Source of the DNA: Pohlia nutans
Lineage: Eukaryota > Streptophyta > Bryopsida > Bryales > Mniaceae
Reading direction: 5' to 3'
NCBI GenBank assembly: GCA_022496805.1
Contig: CM040099.1
Span: forward strand, 20,630,031-20,694,030
DNA: 64,000 nt
Position 1 is the stretch's first letter. Each line of letters opens with the position of its first letter. Position numbers and translations under genes: made by a program. Positions 54,004 to 64,000 of the stretch are shown piece by piece. Under the pieces are notes generated by a model that made no database searches, was not told the DNA's origin, and saw only the letters and a program-made list of their open reading frames with translations.

Positions 54004-54655
54004 GCCACCTTCAGGCGGAGGTGGTGGCGTCGTTGTCGCCTCCAGTGCCGGTGCCGCTGCAGCTGCACCTGCTGCCGAGGAGAAGAAGGAAGAGGCCAAG
54101 GTCGAGGAGAAGGAAGAGTCAGATGATGTAAGTCTTTCGATTGCTTACTTTTTCTATTCATGATGCAACTGTTGGCCCTCTGTATCTGTTATCTCCATAC
54201 CTGTTTAATTCTTTAAGTGTCACAAAAATTCATACTCCCTCTTTGAGAACACTAAATGTCTCTAATCTTAAGTGTTAAGTTTAGATAAAACTTTCAAATA
54301 TGTTCAAATGTTACTACCTCATATGTGTTATTGTTTGAGCTACTCTTTATTGGGTACATTCTTTCCAAAAAACATACACTGAGTGTCTCCTAAGCAGCCC
54401 TAAACCTCAGTCTTTTATTTTGTGTCGCTGATATTTTAAAGGTGAATGACAAGACAGTTTTCTATTATGTTCTGTGACATAGATGTAAATTTTCTGTCAA
54501 ACTTCACACTTGGATTTTCTGATCTGAAGACTAGTTCTGGGAAACCTAGAACTAGTGTTTAATGTAGGTTAGGTTTAGGGTTTGTGTTGATGTTCTCATT
54601 TTGAGTTCACCATTGTGTCGTGATGCAGGACAGGGGCTTCAGCTTGTTCGACTGA
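54004..54655 (+). pseudogene. RPP2: 5'-truncated RPP2 copy
   Basis: Only the hinge-to-acidic part of exon 2 (54004-54127), its intron and the last exon (54629-54655) remain. There is no start codon, no N-terminal domain and no exon 1. Donor GATGAT/GTAAGT and acceptor TGATGCAG are intact. Intron identity to the parent is high, with small indels. The tail reads DRGFSLFD, with Met to Arg in the otherwise invariant DMGFSLFD motif. It is not a functional P2. Confidence 0.9.
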
Positions 54656-55654
54656 GTGCAACAACTGGATTGGACTAAGACGGTGCGATTGCTAGGGTTA
54701 GATATTTCTGTCCTGGCTGTTGTTGCAATTCTCTCCTTGTGGGCTCCCAGAGGTGGGGAAACCAACCATTTGTGTATTATGATTTGACACGATCAAGTTG
54801 AGGTCCCGGACCTTACTTCCCACTTTCAAAGCCCTTTTGAGTGTTTTTGTCGAGTGTTGCTGGACATTTCACGTCGTTTGTATGTTTACTTGTCGACGGT
54901 AATGAGCAGAGCGAATTATCTTTCGTTGTTGCCCATTGCTGAAACCTTGTTCAAAACCCCCTAATCTCATTGAATAAACATCAACTACAGATCTTCTAAA
55001 CTGAATTTCCCACTTAAGATTTGCGTTTTTTCTTACGAAGAACCCTTAAGATGCACCATTTTTTCACATCTATGAAGATAGTATCTGAGCATCTCAACCT
55101 TGCATGGTAGGCTTTCAATATTAATTAGCAATTACTCAGCTGTCGTGGCATTCAAAACAACTGAATTTTATTTGTAGCACTTGTTGACATCTAGGGCAGA
55201 GCTCCATGATTAATATGACATGACATTCTACCAGACCAATATCATTAGTCCCAACTCAGTTATTGCTGGTGCTTTCTTACAAGTACATTCATATTAAGGG
55301 TGACGAAAAAGAAGGGTAGAGTTTTTAACATGTGGCGAGGGGAAAATAAGCCTTCAAAGAAACCGTTGGTTGTAATGAACATACGCATCATTTCTTTAAA
55401 AGAAAAGCACAGCAAATTCAACTGTACACAGTTTTCCAAATCCTCAAGTGAAAAGATCAATCTATAAAATATAGAACAATCTCTTCCAAGTTCTTTATTA
55501 ATATCAACACAAACTCACTCTACTTACTAACACACTGTACTTGGTAACACAGTCTCACTGTACTTGGAACATTGAAATAAGCAAGCTAAATAGAAATCAT
55601 ATTATGCAAACGGAAGACCAAGTGCATCCGCTGCCGAGCAGTGTATCACCATGT

Positions 55655-57178
55655 CTAGCATTGATCGACACCCTCCACAGCTGGCACTTGCTTGATGCTG
55701 CACACATAGAATGAATACATGATGCATGCAGTTTCACTGATTAGTCACCACGATGAATGCGATGAACAATGTGGCTCTTAGCAATGAATTGATCAGTACA
55801 ATTTGTTCTCAAACTAAAATATAACGACAAAGTAACACGAAAGTTCAAATGTTCTCAACCATACCGACAGGAGGGCTCTTGAACTCACCAGGAGCCAGTG
55901 CCATTTTGCAAGCCAGTCATGTCCTCCTCAGTCAGTTCCGGATCACCTTCGTGGAGGGCATTGTCATCATCCGCAACACTTCCATCTGGAGTATCAATCA
56001 ACATATGATTGCAATCCAATTATTTTTCTCTGAAAGTTAGGATAACATGAGTCTACATATACACATGGCTGTGAAATCTCACAGCCTCTTGAGAAGTTCA
56101 GGATGTCTAAAGTAAGTGAGAATCACAGCTAGCATCAGATCAGTCAAGCATGAGAACAAAAAGGAATGAACCAGCGAAAGGAGGAGAGCAGTATTTTCAC
56201 CTTCACCGCCATTCACCGACCCCATTTCCAAATCCATGGGCGCTCCTCCTGTGAATCAAGAAATGAATCAGAAAATCCATCCCAAGAAGCGAAATTATGC
56301 GGAAAAGAACAAGAGAACCTCGTCAATTGTGCATACATTCGTCTCTCCTCTGTTTGTTCCTCCATTGGACAACTGAAACCGGAATCATATATAACTAGCA
56401 AACACCCTGTTCCAATGCAACAACATAGGAAAGCGCAAGAATTACATTAGGATTAGGGGGTGTCACACCTCTTTCTTCTCATTCTTAGAGAATGGAGAAT
56501 GGGGACATATATGGCACGCTCTCCTTGAATGGCAGAGGGCCCGTTCTCGGAGATTCTCCATTCTCCATTCTTCTCCACGGGCGAAAAATGGAGAATGGAG
56601 AATGGCTCATGCTTGGAGGATGAGTATCCAACTAACAACCTCTATTCTCCATTCTCAACCTTCACAAATCACAAAAGGGGTGTCACCTTCTTCATGGAGA
56701 AGCTATCCTATTGGCTCCTCTTTTTCCTCATTCTCCATTCTCTGAGGAGGTGTGACAACCCCTATTGTGGGAATCAATTGGGAATAAAAAAATGAACATG
56801 AGAACGTAAGGGAACTCAAGAATATGATGGGAACCGGTGGGGAACCGGTGAGAACTGTGGATACCAATTTCGGAACATGATGAAAACATTGGATGAAAGT
56901 TATGGATGTAAAAAGTGGATGGCTTGGAGTGTGCAACTCAATATGCACTTTCTGGCCAGAGAGTCTGGTTGCGAGCTTCGCCACCAGGACCAAATCTGTG
57001 CATGTATATGGCACGGATAGATCGAAGGAATCGAAGTGTAACCTGTGGGCCGAGACATGCGCTCCTTCATGAACTTCCAGAGCCAGGTAAAGATTACGTA
57101 GAGGACAGAGCCTGTGATTTGAATGGCAAGGCCAATCAGCAGCGCCTGCAAGACCGCAACGATCCACGGAGCTCCCAT
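55655..57178 (-). CDS. small membrane protein with acidic tail, copy C (four exons)
   Basis: Exons 57178-57043, 56248-56201, 55985-55889 and 55697-55655; phases 1, 1 and 2; 107 aa. Helix: MGAPWIVAVLQALLIGLAIQ then ITGSVLYVIFTWLW. Basic KFMKERMSRP follows. The tail has DLEMGSVNGGE, ADDDNALHEGDPELTEED and ends IKQVPAVEGVDQC, identical to copy B at the C-terminus. Relative to B it lacks one Ser in the MSSRP segment. Intron 1 is long because it holds a Helitron-like repeat and a Harbinger-like MITE. All splice sites and the frame are intact. Confidence 0.75.
56397..56930 (-). mobile_element. Helitron-like short repeat in copy C intron 1, split by a MITE
   Basis: Same repeat as at 40105, with end GGAACAGGGTGTTTGCTAG then T. 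The body is interrupted at 56455-56763 by a Harbinger-like MITE. Confidence 0.45.
56455..56763. mobile_element. Harbinger-like MITE, TGTCACACCTC family, copy 2
   Basis: 309 bp, AGGGGGTGTCACACCTC ... GAGGTGTGACAACCCCT, ATT at 56452-56454 and 56764-56766. It is absent from the paralogous position in unit 1 (ACATTAGGAATGTGGGAATC near 40160), so it inserted after the duplication. Confidence 0.85.
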
Positions 57179-57840
57179 TCCGACAAGACGTACAGCCGGG
57201 AACTGTATATCAATTAACTGCACACGATCATTACGAACAGAGTGCCATGAGAATCACATTTTAATTAATAAGCTATGAATTTACCGACACATGTGTCAAG
57301 TTCTTACGATGAGCTCTCCTTCTAGCCCACGTACCTCTCCCTCTAGCCCACGTACCTCTCCTTCATTTCCTTCATGACTATTTCAGTGTCCTTCTTGCTC
57401 TAAACAAGTCCCTCGATCATTAATTTTGGATCAACTGGTGGTTGATTTTTAGCATCACGATCAACACGAAATGAAAGGGCCGCTTCGATCGAGTGGGGAT
57501 CGGAACACCCATTCTGAAACGAACTGCTCAAGTATTATGCAGCAGAGCACTGATTAATTTCTAGGACGTAGTTAATCAGTTGATCGATCCTTCTGCGCAT
57601 GATTTGAAGATCACAGCTACACGTACGCAACTGAGATTAACTACACTGGCATGTATGCATGAGGTACTGAGGCTAGTACGTACGTACACGAAATGAATCG
57701 AAGAAGCAAACGATGAGATCAGAAAATGAAGATTCTTCAAGTGAAGATGACAAACCACGAGAGCAGAGCTCCAGCCCTTAGTGTACTACCTACAATATGC
57801 AACTGAGAAAGCCATTGCCTGGTTTATACAAGGTAGACTC

Positions 57841-57874
57841 AATTTCATCCTCGTATACACGAGGATGAAATTGA
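57841..57874. repeat. perfect palindrome upstream of copy C
   Basis: CAATTTCATCCTCGT / ACGAGGATGAAATTG around a 4-bp centre (ATAC). It is absent from the related sequence near 46890-46985. Confidence 0.7.
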
Positions 57875-57879
57875 CGTCA

Positions 57880-59415
57880 TGTCGGCCAACACGAGTGAGA
57901 AATACTAGTGAGAAATGTGTCGCTTGTCACTTACTATAAATAAAAAAACACAGAAATATAGGCATAATATTCGGGCACTGTTCACTGGTCTGCTACTAAT
58001 TCCCAAGGTTTCAATGAAACCAGCCGTGACCCAATTCCATCTTGTACGGGCAGTGTACATTTAGAACACATATCTACACCCCTGATAGATGACTCGGGCA
58101 GATTTGTTAAATAGTTAAATGCTCCTTCTTTTGGGCTAATGTTCTGTCACGAAATTTGTGGTTATTATAAGGTAGAGCTTGCGTACACTTGCATTGGGAT
58201 TTGGCCTAGCTCTTTTTGTGACTCTCCGATGAGTTCACATCTAATGGTCTAGAGCTGGAGGTTTCTTGAATGTGATAATTATGCACTGAGCAGTGTATTC
58301 TATCAAATACTACTTTGAAGGAGCTTTCCAGGACGAGCAACCTGCGTTGACAAGTAGCCTGAATAATAAAATAGATTCATTTCTTCATCGCTCAGTTATT
58401 CCCAGAAAATGTACATAAAAAAAAGAACGATGAACATAACATTCAATAGCCTTCCAAGAGGCTGCTTTTTAGTTTCATCCACCTTTATATATGGATTCAC
58501 CAGTGTTTTGTAATTGAGTCTGTGGACTATTCAATCAAATAAACAATTACAAAACACCGTTGATTGAGTGAGTGCTTCTGATTACTGCTCACCATGGTTG
58601 ATTGCTCTTGCTTAATGCCACGTGTCACCATAGCTACTGATGTGATGTGGAATATCCCACATCATTTGTTGGGGGAAGACAGCAGTCACAAAGGCTACTG
58701 AATGTTTTGAAGGCGTGAAAGAAAGTATGGAGGTTGGCAGTGTTATTGTCGTACCAGAGCAACCTAGTTTATCATATCATATAGTTTATTATATCATAAT
58801 GTAGGTTGTGCACTTGTGCACACATGCATGCGAGAACAATTTTGCTTTTTGCTGTTGGAACTTTCATGTTGAATTTTGGGGTGATTGCGAGAATTTTTTT
58901 ACTATTTGATACATTTTGGCTTAATACAAGTGATTTTACTCGAGTACTAAAATTTGGTTTTTAAATAAAATTAAAAATAAGGTCGTTGTTTATATCCCTA
59001 AGAAGATTGTATATTAGAAAGACTAATCCTATTAAGAAAAGTTCCAAGTATGGGAACTAAGAAAGTGAAAAATCTCAAGAAATTAAATACATCAACATTT
59101 AAATTTATAATTTAAAGTACGAAAATTGGACATTTGTAAGAACTTTATTAATTTTTGATGTGAACAAAGAAATGGCGGACATGTGACTTTAGATGTCCAC
59201 AAATGTACACACAAGAGAGCCTAGTTTAGATCCTTGTCGGGAACAAGATATTTATTATTTTGGTTTTATCTTGCTTCATAGGTATATGAATGTTAATATG
59301 GAAAATAAATCCCTTGAAGAGGTGACCTCTAGATTGTTAATTTTGGGTGCTCAAAATTCCTAAAACCATAAAAAAAATGACAAATGAATGTGACAAATTT
59401 ATTTAGCAAACTTGC
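57880..59415. other. gene-free stretch
   Basis: No gene recognised. Part of it (58160-58340: CTCCGATGAGTTCACATCTAATGGT; TACTTTGAAGGAGCTTTCCAGG) is shared with 45530-45980 and 63060-63220. It therefore belongs to the upstream portion of the duplicated unit. Confidence 0.5.
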
Positions 59416-59418
59416 ATT

Positions 59419-60180
59419 TTAACCCCTAAGTGCCCAAATGTCCACATTTTGAATCATGAATAATAAATCTTAGTAAGATTTTATTCATTAGGTCATTTTT
59501 TGCAAGTAAAAAACATACTACAAAACTTTATGCCAAAGAAGCTTCATGCATGTGTGAACTTTGTGGAACGAGATGATTTGTGAAAAATTTATGCCTCATT
59601 TCATGTTGCACTGATTCACTATAAATTTTGAAGATCTTAGTTCGAAAGAGTGCTCTTGAAAAAATCAGCTCATAAATTTAAGCAACCAAAACATCTCTAA
59701 AAATCACTACACTTAGAGTATTACATTTCAATTCATCACAACAAATTTTATTCCATAGATTGTCGATATCTTATTTGTAATCAAATTACAAATGAATTTT
59801 GAATTTTAAGTTTCAAATTCTATCCAAAATATTAGTGACTACAAAATTTGTAAATATAACCATAAGCTTAGAGTGTCATAGTTCTCAAAAAAAATAAATT
59901 AATGTTGTAAAGCATTTGTATTAATGACGTAATATAATAAATAGGGAAAATACCAAATTTTTAATACAATAAGAATGGAATATTTTTGAAAATCTTTTCA
60001 AAGTAATTTTTATTATTTTTGAAATCTTTTGGAATATTACGACTAACGTCATTTAATTCATTTGCAAATCACATTGAATGCATAATTGATTTAGTCACAC
60101 CACAGGCTCCATTTTAATTAGTCAACCAAACTTGCAAGATTATTTTGGGAAATTTGCCATTTTAAAGGTCGTTGAATTTA
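59419..60180. mobile_element. piggyBac-type MITE, family 2, left part
   Basis: TTAA at 59419-59422, then CCCCTAAGTGCCCAAATGTCC. It is homologous to 15559-16010. The right terminus could not be found, so the end given is approximate. Confidence 0.55.
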
Positions 60181-60838
60181 AAGGAAAAAAATTTGTCGAC
60201 ATAAACCTCTAATATCCACTTTGCTTACAGGACCTTTTGGAATCGTTTTGATTGCGATACCTTCATGTTACAGGAATTGAAGAAAATTATTGTCATCATT
60301 ATATCTTCAATGAAACGTATCAATTAAACCAATAAGGTGTTTATACTACAACGTCACCAAACGCAATGTATTACATTTTGGTCCAAATACTATTTTATAT
60401 TATTTTTTTAAATTATTAATATACATACAATCTTAGAATACCTTTTCACTGTGGTTAACTTTCTGCCAAAAATTAATTTCAATGACCAACAAAAAATGTT
60501 TACCGTCACATTTCGCTTGTCATGCAACATCACACTACACATTTTGGACACCCTACCATGAAAACACCCACATGCATCATTTCTTTAGAAGAAAACAACA
60601 TGAGATTCAACTGAATACATAACCATTAAACTGTACATATCTTTCCAAATTATCCTCAACTGAATAGGTGAACAACCTGGCTACAAAACACATCTTTTCC
60701 AAGTACTCAAAATAATATCAACACAAACCGACTGTCTTGAAGGTTCAGTTACATTGAAACAAGGTTGACAAGCAAACTCAAAAGAAATGATTCCATGCAG
60801 CTAGCGTAATGTTGGAGAGGTGAAACATCAAGGAAGAT

Positions 60839-61271
60839 CACTACTAGCAAAGGGGTCGCTTCTCACTTAGAAGAGTGTCATAGTTCACTGTACACGCTTG
60901 TCTTTCGTGATGAATCACACTCACCACGTCTTGAGCGCCTAGGCAGTGAGTGCAAAGTGGTGCCGTTTCACTCACCTGCCGACTGAACATTAGTAGCAAA
61001 TCTGTTCGTTTTCATTCCCCATTTTGAAGAAACAAAAATCAATAGTGACGGAATATTGTGCCTAGATTTCTATTTTCTTGTGACCAAAACCACTCACCAG
61101 CATCGATGCAACCCATGTGCGTGGCGCGGTTTCATTCCTTTTTCATTTATACACTCACCAGCATCGATGCAACCCATGTGCGTGGCGCGGTTTCATTCCT
61201 TTTTCATTTATAGTAAGTGAAAAACGACACATTTCCTACTAGTGGAAAAACGGCGCCTTCTCCTTGTAGTG
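60839..61271. mobile_element. CACTA-like insertion next to copy D, with empty site in copy C
   Basis: CACTACTAGCAAAGG ... TCCTTGTAGTG, flanked by GAT (60836-60838) and GAC (61272-61274). The copy C position reads ACGGAAGACCAAGTGCATCC, uninterrupted. It contains a second CACTA-like end (TTTCCTACTAGTG at 61232-61244) and a 57-61 bp tandem duplication (CACTCACCAGCATCGATGCA at about 61091 and 61151). Confidence 0.65.
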
Positions 61272-61310
61272 GACCAATTGCATCCGCTGCCGAGCAATGT
61301 ACCACCACGT

Positions 61311-62262
61311 CTAGCATTGATCGTCACCCTCCACAGCTGGCACTTGTTTGATGCTGCACACATAGAATGAATAAATGATGCATACAGTTTCACTGATTAG
61401 TCACCACAATGAATGCGACTAACAATTCGTGTGGCTCTTAGCAATGAAATGATCAATACCATCTGTTCTCAAACTAAAATAAAATGACAAAGTAACAAGA
61501 AAGTCCAAATGTTCTCAACCATACCGACAGGAGGGCTCTTGAACTCACCAGGAGCCAGTGCCATTTTGCAAGTCAGCCATGCCCTCCTCAATCAGTTCCG
61601 GATCACCTTCGTGGAGGGCATTTTCATCATCCACAGTACTTCCACCTATCAGCATGTGATTGCAAATAAATTATCTTTCTCTGAAAGGATGACATGAGTA
61701 CGTCTAGATATATACAGATGGAGCTCTATCAGAAATCTCTCAGCCATTTGACGCGTTCAGGATGTCCAAAGCAAGTGATCGAGCAGTCTATATAGTGTCG
61801 GATCATTCAAGCATGAGAACAAAAGCTGCGCATAAAGAGTTGAACCAGCGCAAGGAGGATCGGAGAGCAGTTTCACGTACCTTCACCGCCATTCACCGAC
61901 CCCATTTCCAAATCCATGGACTCTGCAGTGCCTGTGACTCAAGAAATGAATTAGCAAATCCATCCCACGAAGCGAACTTAAGAGGACCATCTGAACAAGA
62001 GGCCTCGTCGTCTATGCAAATTAATGTTCTTCTCAAATCTGCTCTTCTTTGTTTGTTCCTCCCTGGGTCATCTACAACTGGAATTATAATGAGCACGGAC
62101 AGATGGAAGGAATCGAAGTGTGTAACCTGCGGGCCGAGACATGCGCTCCTTGATGGCCTTCCAGAGTGAGGAAAAGATGACGTAGAGGACAGAGCCTGTC
62201 ATTTGAATGGCAAGGCCAATCAGCAGCGCCTCCAAGACCGCAACGATCCACGGAGCTCCCAT
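61311..62262 (-). CDS. small membrane protein with acidic tail, copy D (four exons)
   Basis: Exons 62262-62127, 61931-61881, 61645-61549 and 61353-61311; phases 1, 1 and 2; 108 aa. Helix: MGAPWIVAVLEALLIGLAIQ then MTGSVLYVIFSSLW, followed by KAIKERMSRP. Exon 2 has an extra codon (TAESMDLEMGSVNGGE). Exon 3 uses a GATAG acceptor in place of CCAG and encodes STVDDENALHEGDPELIEEG. The end is IKQVPAVEGDDQC. The shortest introns of the family: intron 1 lacks the Helitron-like repeat found in B and C. Frame and splice sites intact. Confidence 0.72.
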
Positions 62263-62909
62263 TCCGACAAGACGGCCGAGAACTGAATATTAACTGCACA
62301 CGATCATTACGAACAGAGTGCCATGAGAATCATTCACATTTTACGCTATGAATTTACCGACATGTCAATTAAGGTAAGTTCTTACGATGACCTCTAGTAC
62401 TTCTAGCCCACGAACGTCTCCTTTTCCTTCATGACTATTTCGGCACTAAACATGCAAGTCCCTCGATGATTAATTTCGGATCAACTGGTGGTTGAATTCT
62501 AGCATCACAATCGATCAACGTGAAGTCAAAGGGCCGTTTTGAGAGAGGAACACCCAATCATTCTGAATTGAACCTAACTGCTCAAGTAAGTATGCAGCCG
62601 AGCACTAATTAATTTCTAGTACGTAGACTTAGTTGATCATTCTGCACATGCGTTGAAGATCGCAGCTACACGCAGCTGAGTGTCTGAGATAAACTAGAGC
62701 TGAAGGCTAGTACCCGAAATGAAGAAGCAAAGGAGGTGGCGATGGAAATTCTTCAAACGAAGGTGTCAAACCTCGATGAGCAAAGCCCCGGCCCTCAGTG
62801 TACTAGCTAGCTAGCAAAATGCAAATGAGGGAGTCATTTGACAACTGAAGGTTGAAGGCCCACTTTTATACACAGGCTGAGGCAAATAAGGTTAATCAAG
62901 GTAGTCATC

Positions 62910-63780
62910 CCTGCATTCAAACCCATCAAGTCAATTCCATCCTCATGTAGTGGTGGCATTCATTTAGAACAGTAATGTACACTTTACATGAGGGCATTTG
63001 TGAGCGCCCTGATCTCATGCCCTGATCTTTGGGCTCGTTTGGCACGATTCCCGGACCTTTTTTTGTGACCCTCCGATGAGGACATCTACGGTGTGGTCGG
63101 GCTGTTGGCGGTCGAATCGTGGAATCTATTGTGGAATTGAAATTTTGTCCGAATAATTATAAGTCTGAATAATTTACAAGGCTTCTATCAAATACAACTT
63201 TGAAGGAGCTTTCCAGAACGAGACCAGCTTGAATTTTTGCCATCTGCAGTTTCGGGCTTTGGGTTTATTTTTTTTATATACAATTTCTGGGAACAATTGA
63301 AGGAATCCTGGTGAGAAAGAATTGTTAACGAATGCTGACCCTGCTTTGGGTGTTTATTCGTTTAGGTTTTCAGTGGTAATAACCTGGTTGTCTTTTTCTT
63401 TTGCAAGGATCCGTGTGTTGGCAAGTATGCCATTGCTACGTAACCTGCAAAGTCACTGTTTTCCATGTTCGCTTTTGTTCTTCCGAGAAAGAAGCAGTGT
63501 GAGATTTTTTATTAATTAATTAGATAATTATCTTAAATTAAATTTGTTATTAGGGTCTTGGTAATAGTTACGTGGTTATCTTTTTGCCAGAATCTGTGTT
63601 AGCAACCTGCTGTGATGTATGCATGTTGTGTGAAAGCGCTTTGTGACATTGGGTTTGGTGAATATTGTTTGGTCTGAAGTATTATTGTTGGCCCTCCTTG
63701 CACTGACACGTGACTTATCGGTTTGTTCATAAATCAATTAATTGAAAACTCCCTCTAGGGCGTTTGTATAGTACGGTTCA
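62910..63780. other. gene-free stretch
   Basis: 63060-63220 shares the CTCCGATGAGxxxACATCTA and ACTTTGAAGGAGCTTTCCAG blocks with 45.5-46.0 kb and 58.2 kb. Nothing coding is supported. Confidence 0.5.
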
Positions 63781-63783
63781 CTA

Positions 63784-64000
63784 CACTAAGTAGGTAGATT
63801 AGTGTTAGATACACTAATTTACATAAACATGTTGTAAGTTTTTTATTGTTAACCAATTCTTTTACCCTCTATATTGGTCAAGATGAGGATCTTTCAATAG
63901 TATTGGAATCAATGTCTTTGGTAATTTTTTTTTGTCTAGAGTAAAAATCTACAGTATTTTCAAATCTTATAATTATCTAACACTAATCTACCTATATAGT
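63784..64000. mobile_element. TA-flanked MITE, CACTAAATAGG family, copy 4, at window edge
   Basis: Starts CACTAAGTAGGTAGATTAGT after TA at 63782-63783 and runs to the last base, which lies within the right inverted end. Confidence 0.8.

Larger units (their letters stand above)
54004..57780. repeat. segmental duplication unit 2 (RPP2 pseudogene plus copy C)
   Basis: Collinear counterpart of 37519-41000. Its left edge is a clean breakpoint inside RPP2 exon 2. It differs by a MITE at 56455-56763 (absent from unit 1) and lacks the CACTA MITE of unit 1. Confidence 0.85.
60570..62900. repeat. segmental duplication unit 3 (copy D)
   Basis: Collinear with the copy B and copy C regions from ATGCATCATTTCTTTAGAAG onward, but lacking any RPP2 sequence. 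More diverged than units 1 and 2 are from one another. Confidence 0.75.

Noticed and set aside
56166..57223. plus-strand frames of 94 and 100 codons across copy C
   Set aside because: Antisense of the copy C exons; the minus strand has consistent splice sites in three paralogues.

Overview
This is nuclear DNA from a eukaryote, almost certainly a land plant. Host genes have spliceosomal introns with GT/AG ends. They include a chloroplast-type FHA-domain protein, a plant B3 (REM-like) DNA-binding protein, acidic ribosomal protein P2 and a relic of the Mg-chelatase gene chlI. An intact piggyBac transposon and many piggyBac-derived MITEs argue against a flowering plant; a moss, liverwort, lycophyte or fern is my inference. 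The species is not recognised. No prokaryotic operon, CRISPR array, rRNA or complete tRNA gene was seen.

Layout. 1-2.76 kb: 3' part of a non-LTR retrotransposon with RNase H, zinc-knuckle and probable restriction-like endonuclease domains, running off the left edge. 2.8-3.8 kb: a tRNA-like SINE, a (TCTA)n-tailed repeat and a foldback. 4.3-6.1 kb (+): copy A of a small membrane-protein family, followed by a two-exon unknown gene (6.6-6.9 kb). 7-8.4 kb: MITEs. 8.6-13.5 kb (-): five-exon chloroplast FHA gene with several MITEs in its introns. 14.2-14.5 kb: chlI relic. 15-17.2 kb: MITEs nested three deep. 20.4-21.6 kb (+): intronless B3 gene. 23.9-28.2 kb: autonomous-looking piggyBac. 29.5-32.9 kb: Tc1-like element with a dead transposase. 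37.2-38.1 kb (+): RPP2. 39.2-40.6 kb (-): copy B. 41.1-43.4 kb: foldback plus captured exons of another gene. 43.8-53.7 kb: mainly MITEs and tandem repeats. 54.0-54.7 kb: truncated RPP2 pseudogene. 55.7-57.2 kb (-): copy C. 59.4-62.3 kb: MITEs and copy D (-).

The main structural event is a segmental duplication. The block carrying the end of RPP2 plus copy B (about 37.5-41.0 kb) recurs as RPP2 pseudogene plus copy C (54.0-57.8 kb), and a third, shorter version carries copy D (60.6-62.9 kb). Copy A is a more divergent, inverted relative with a duplicated internal exon. The family encodes about 107-140 aa single-pass membrane proteins with a conserved N-terminal helix and an acidic tail. I do not recognise it, and it is the best candidate here for something undescribed. 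Comparing the paralogous copies gives filled and empty sites that date several MITE insertions. Gene models are hand-spliced from reading frame and splice-site logic, without transcript evidence.
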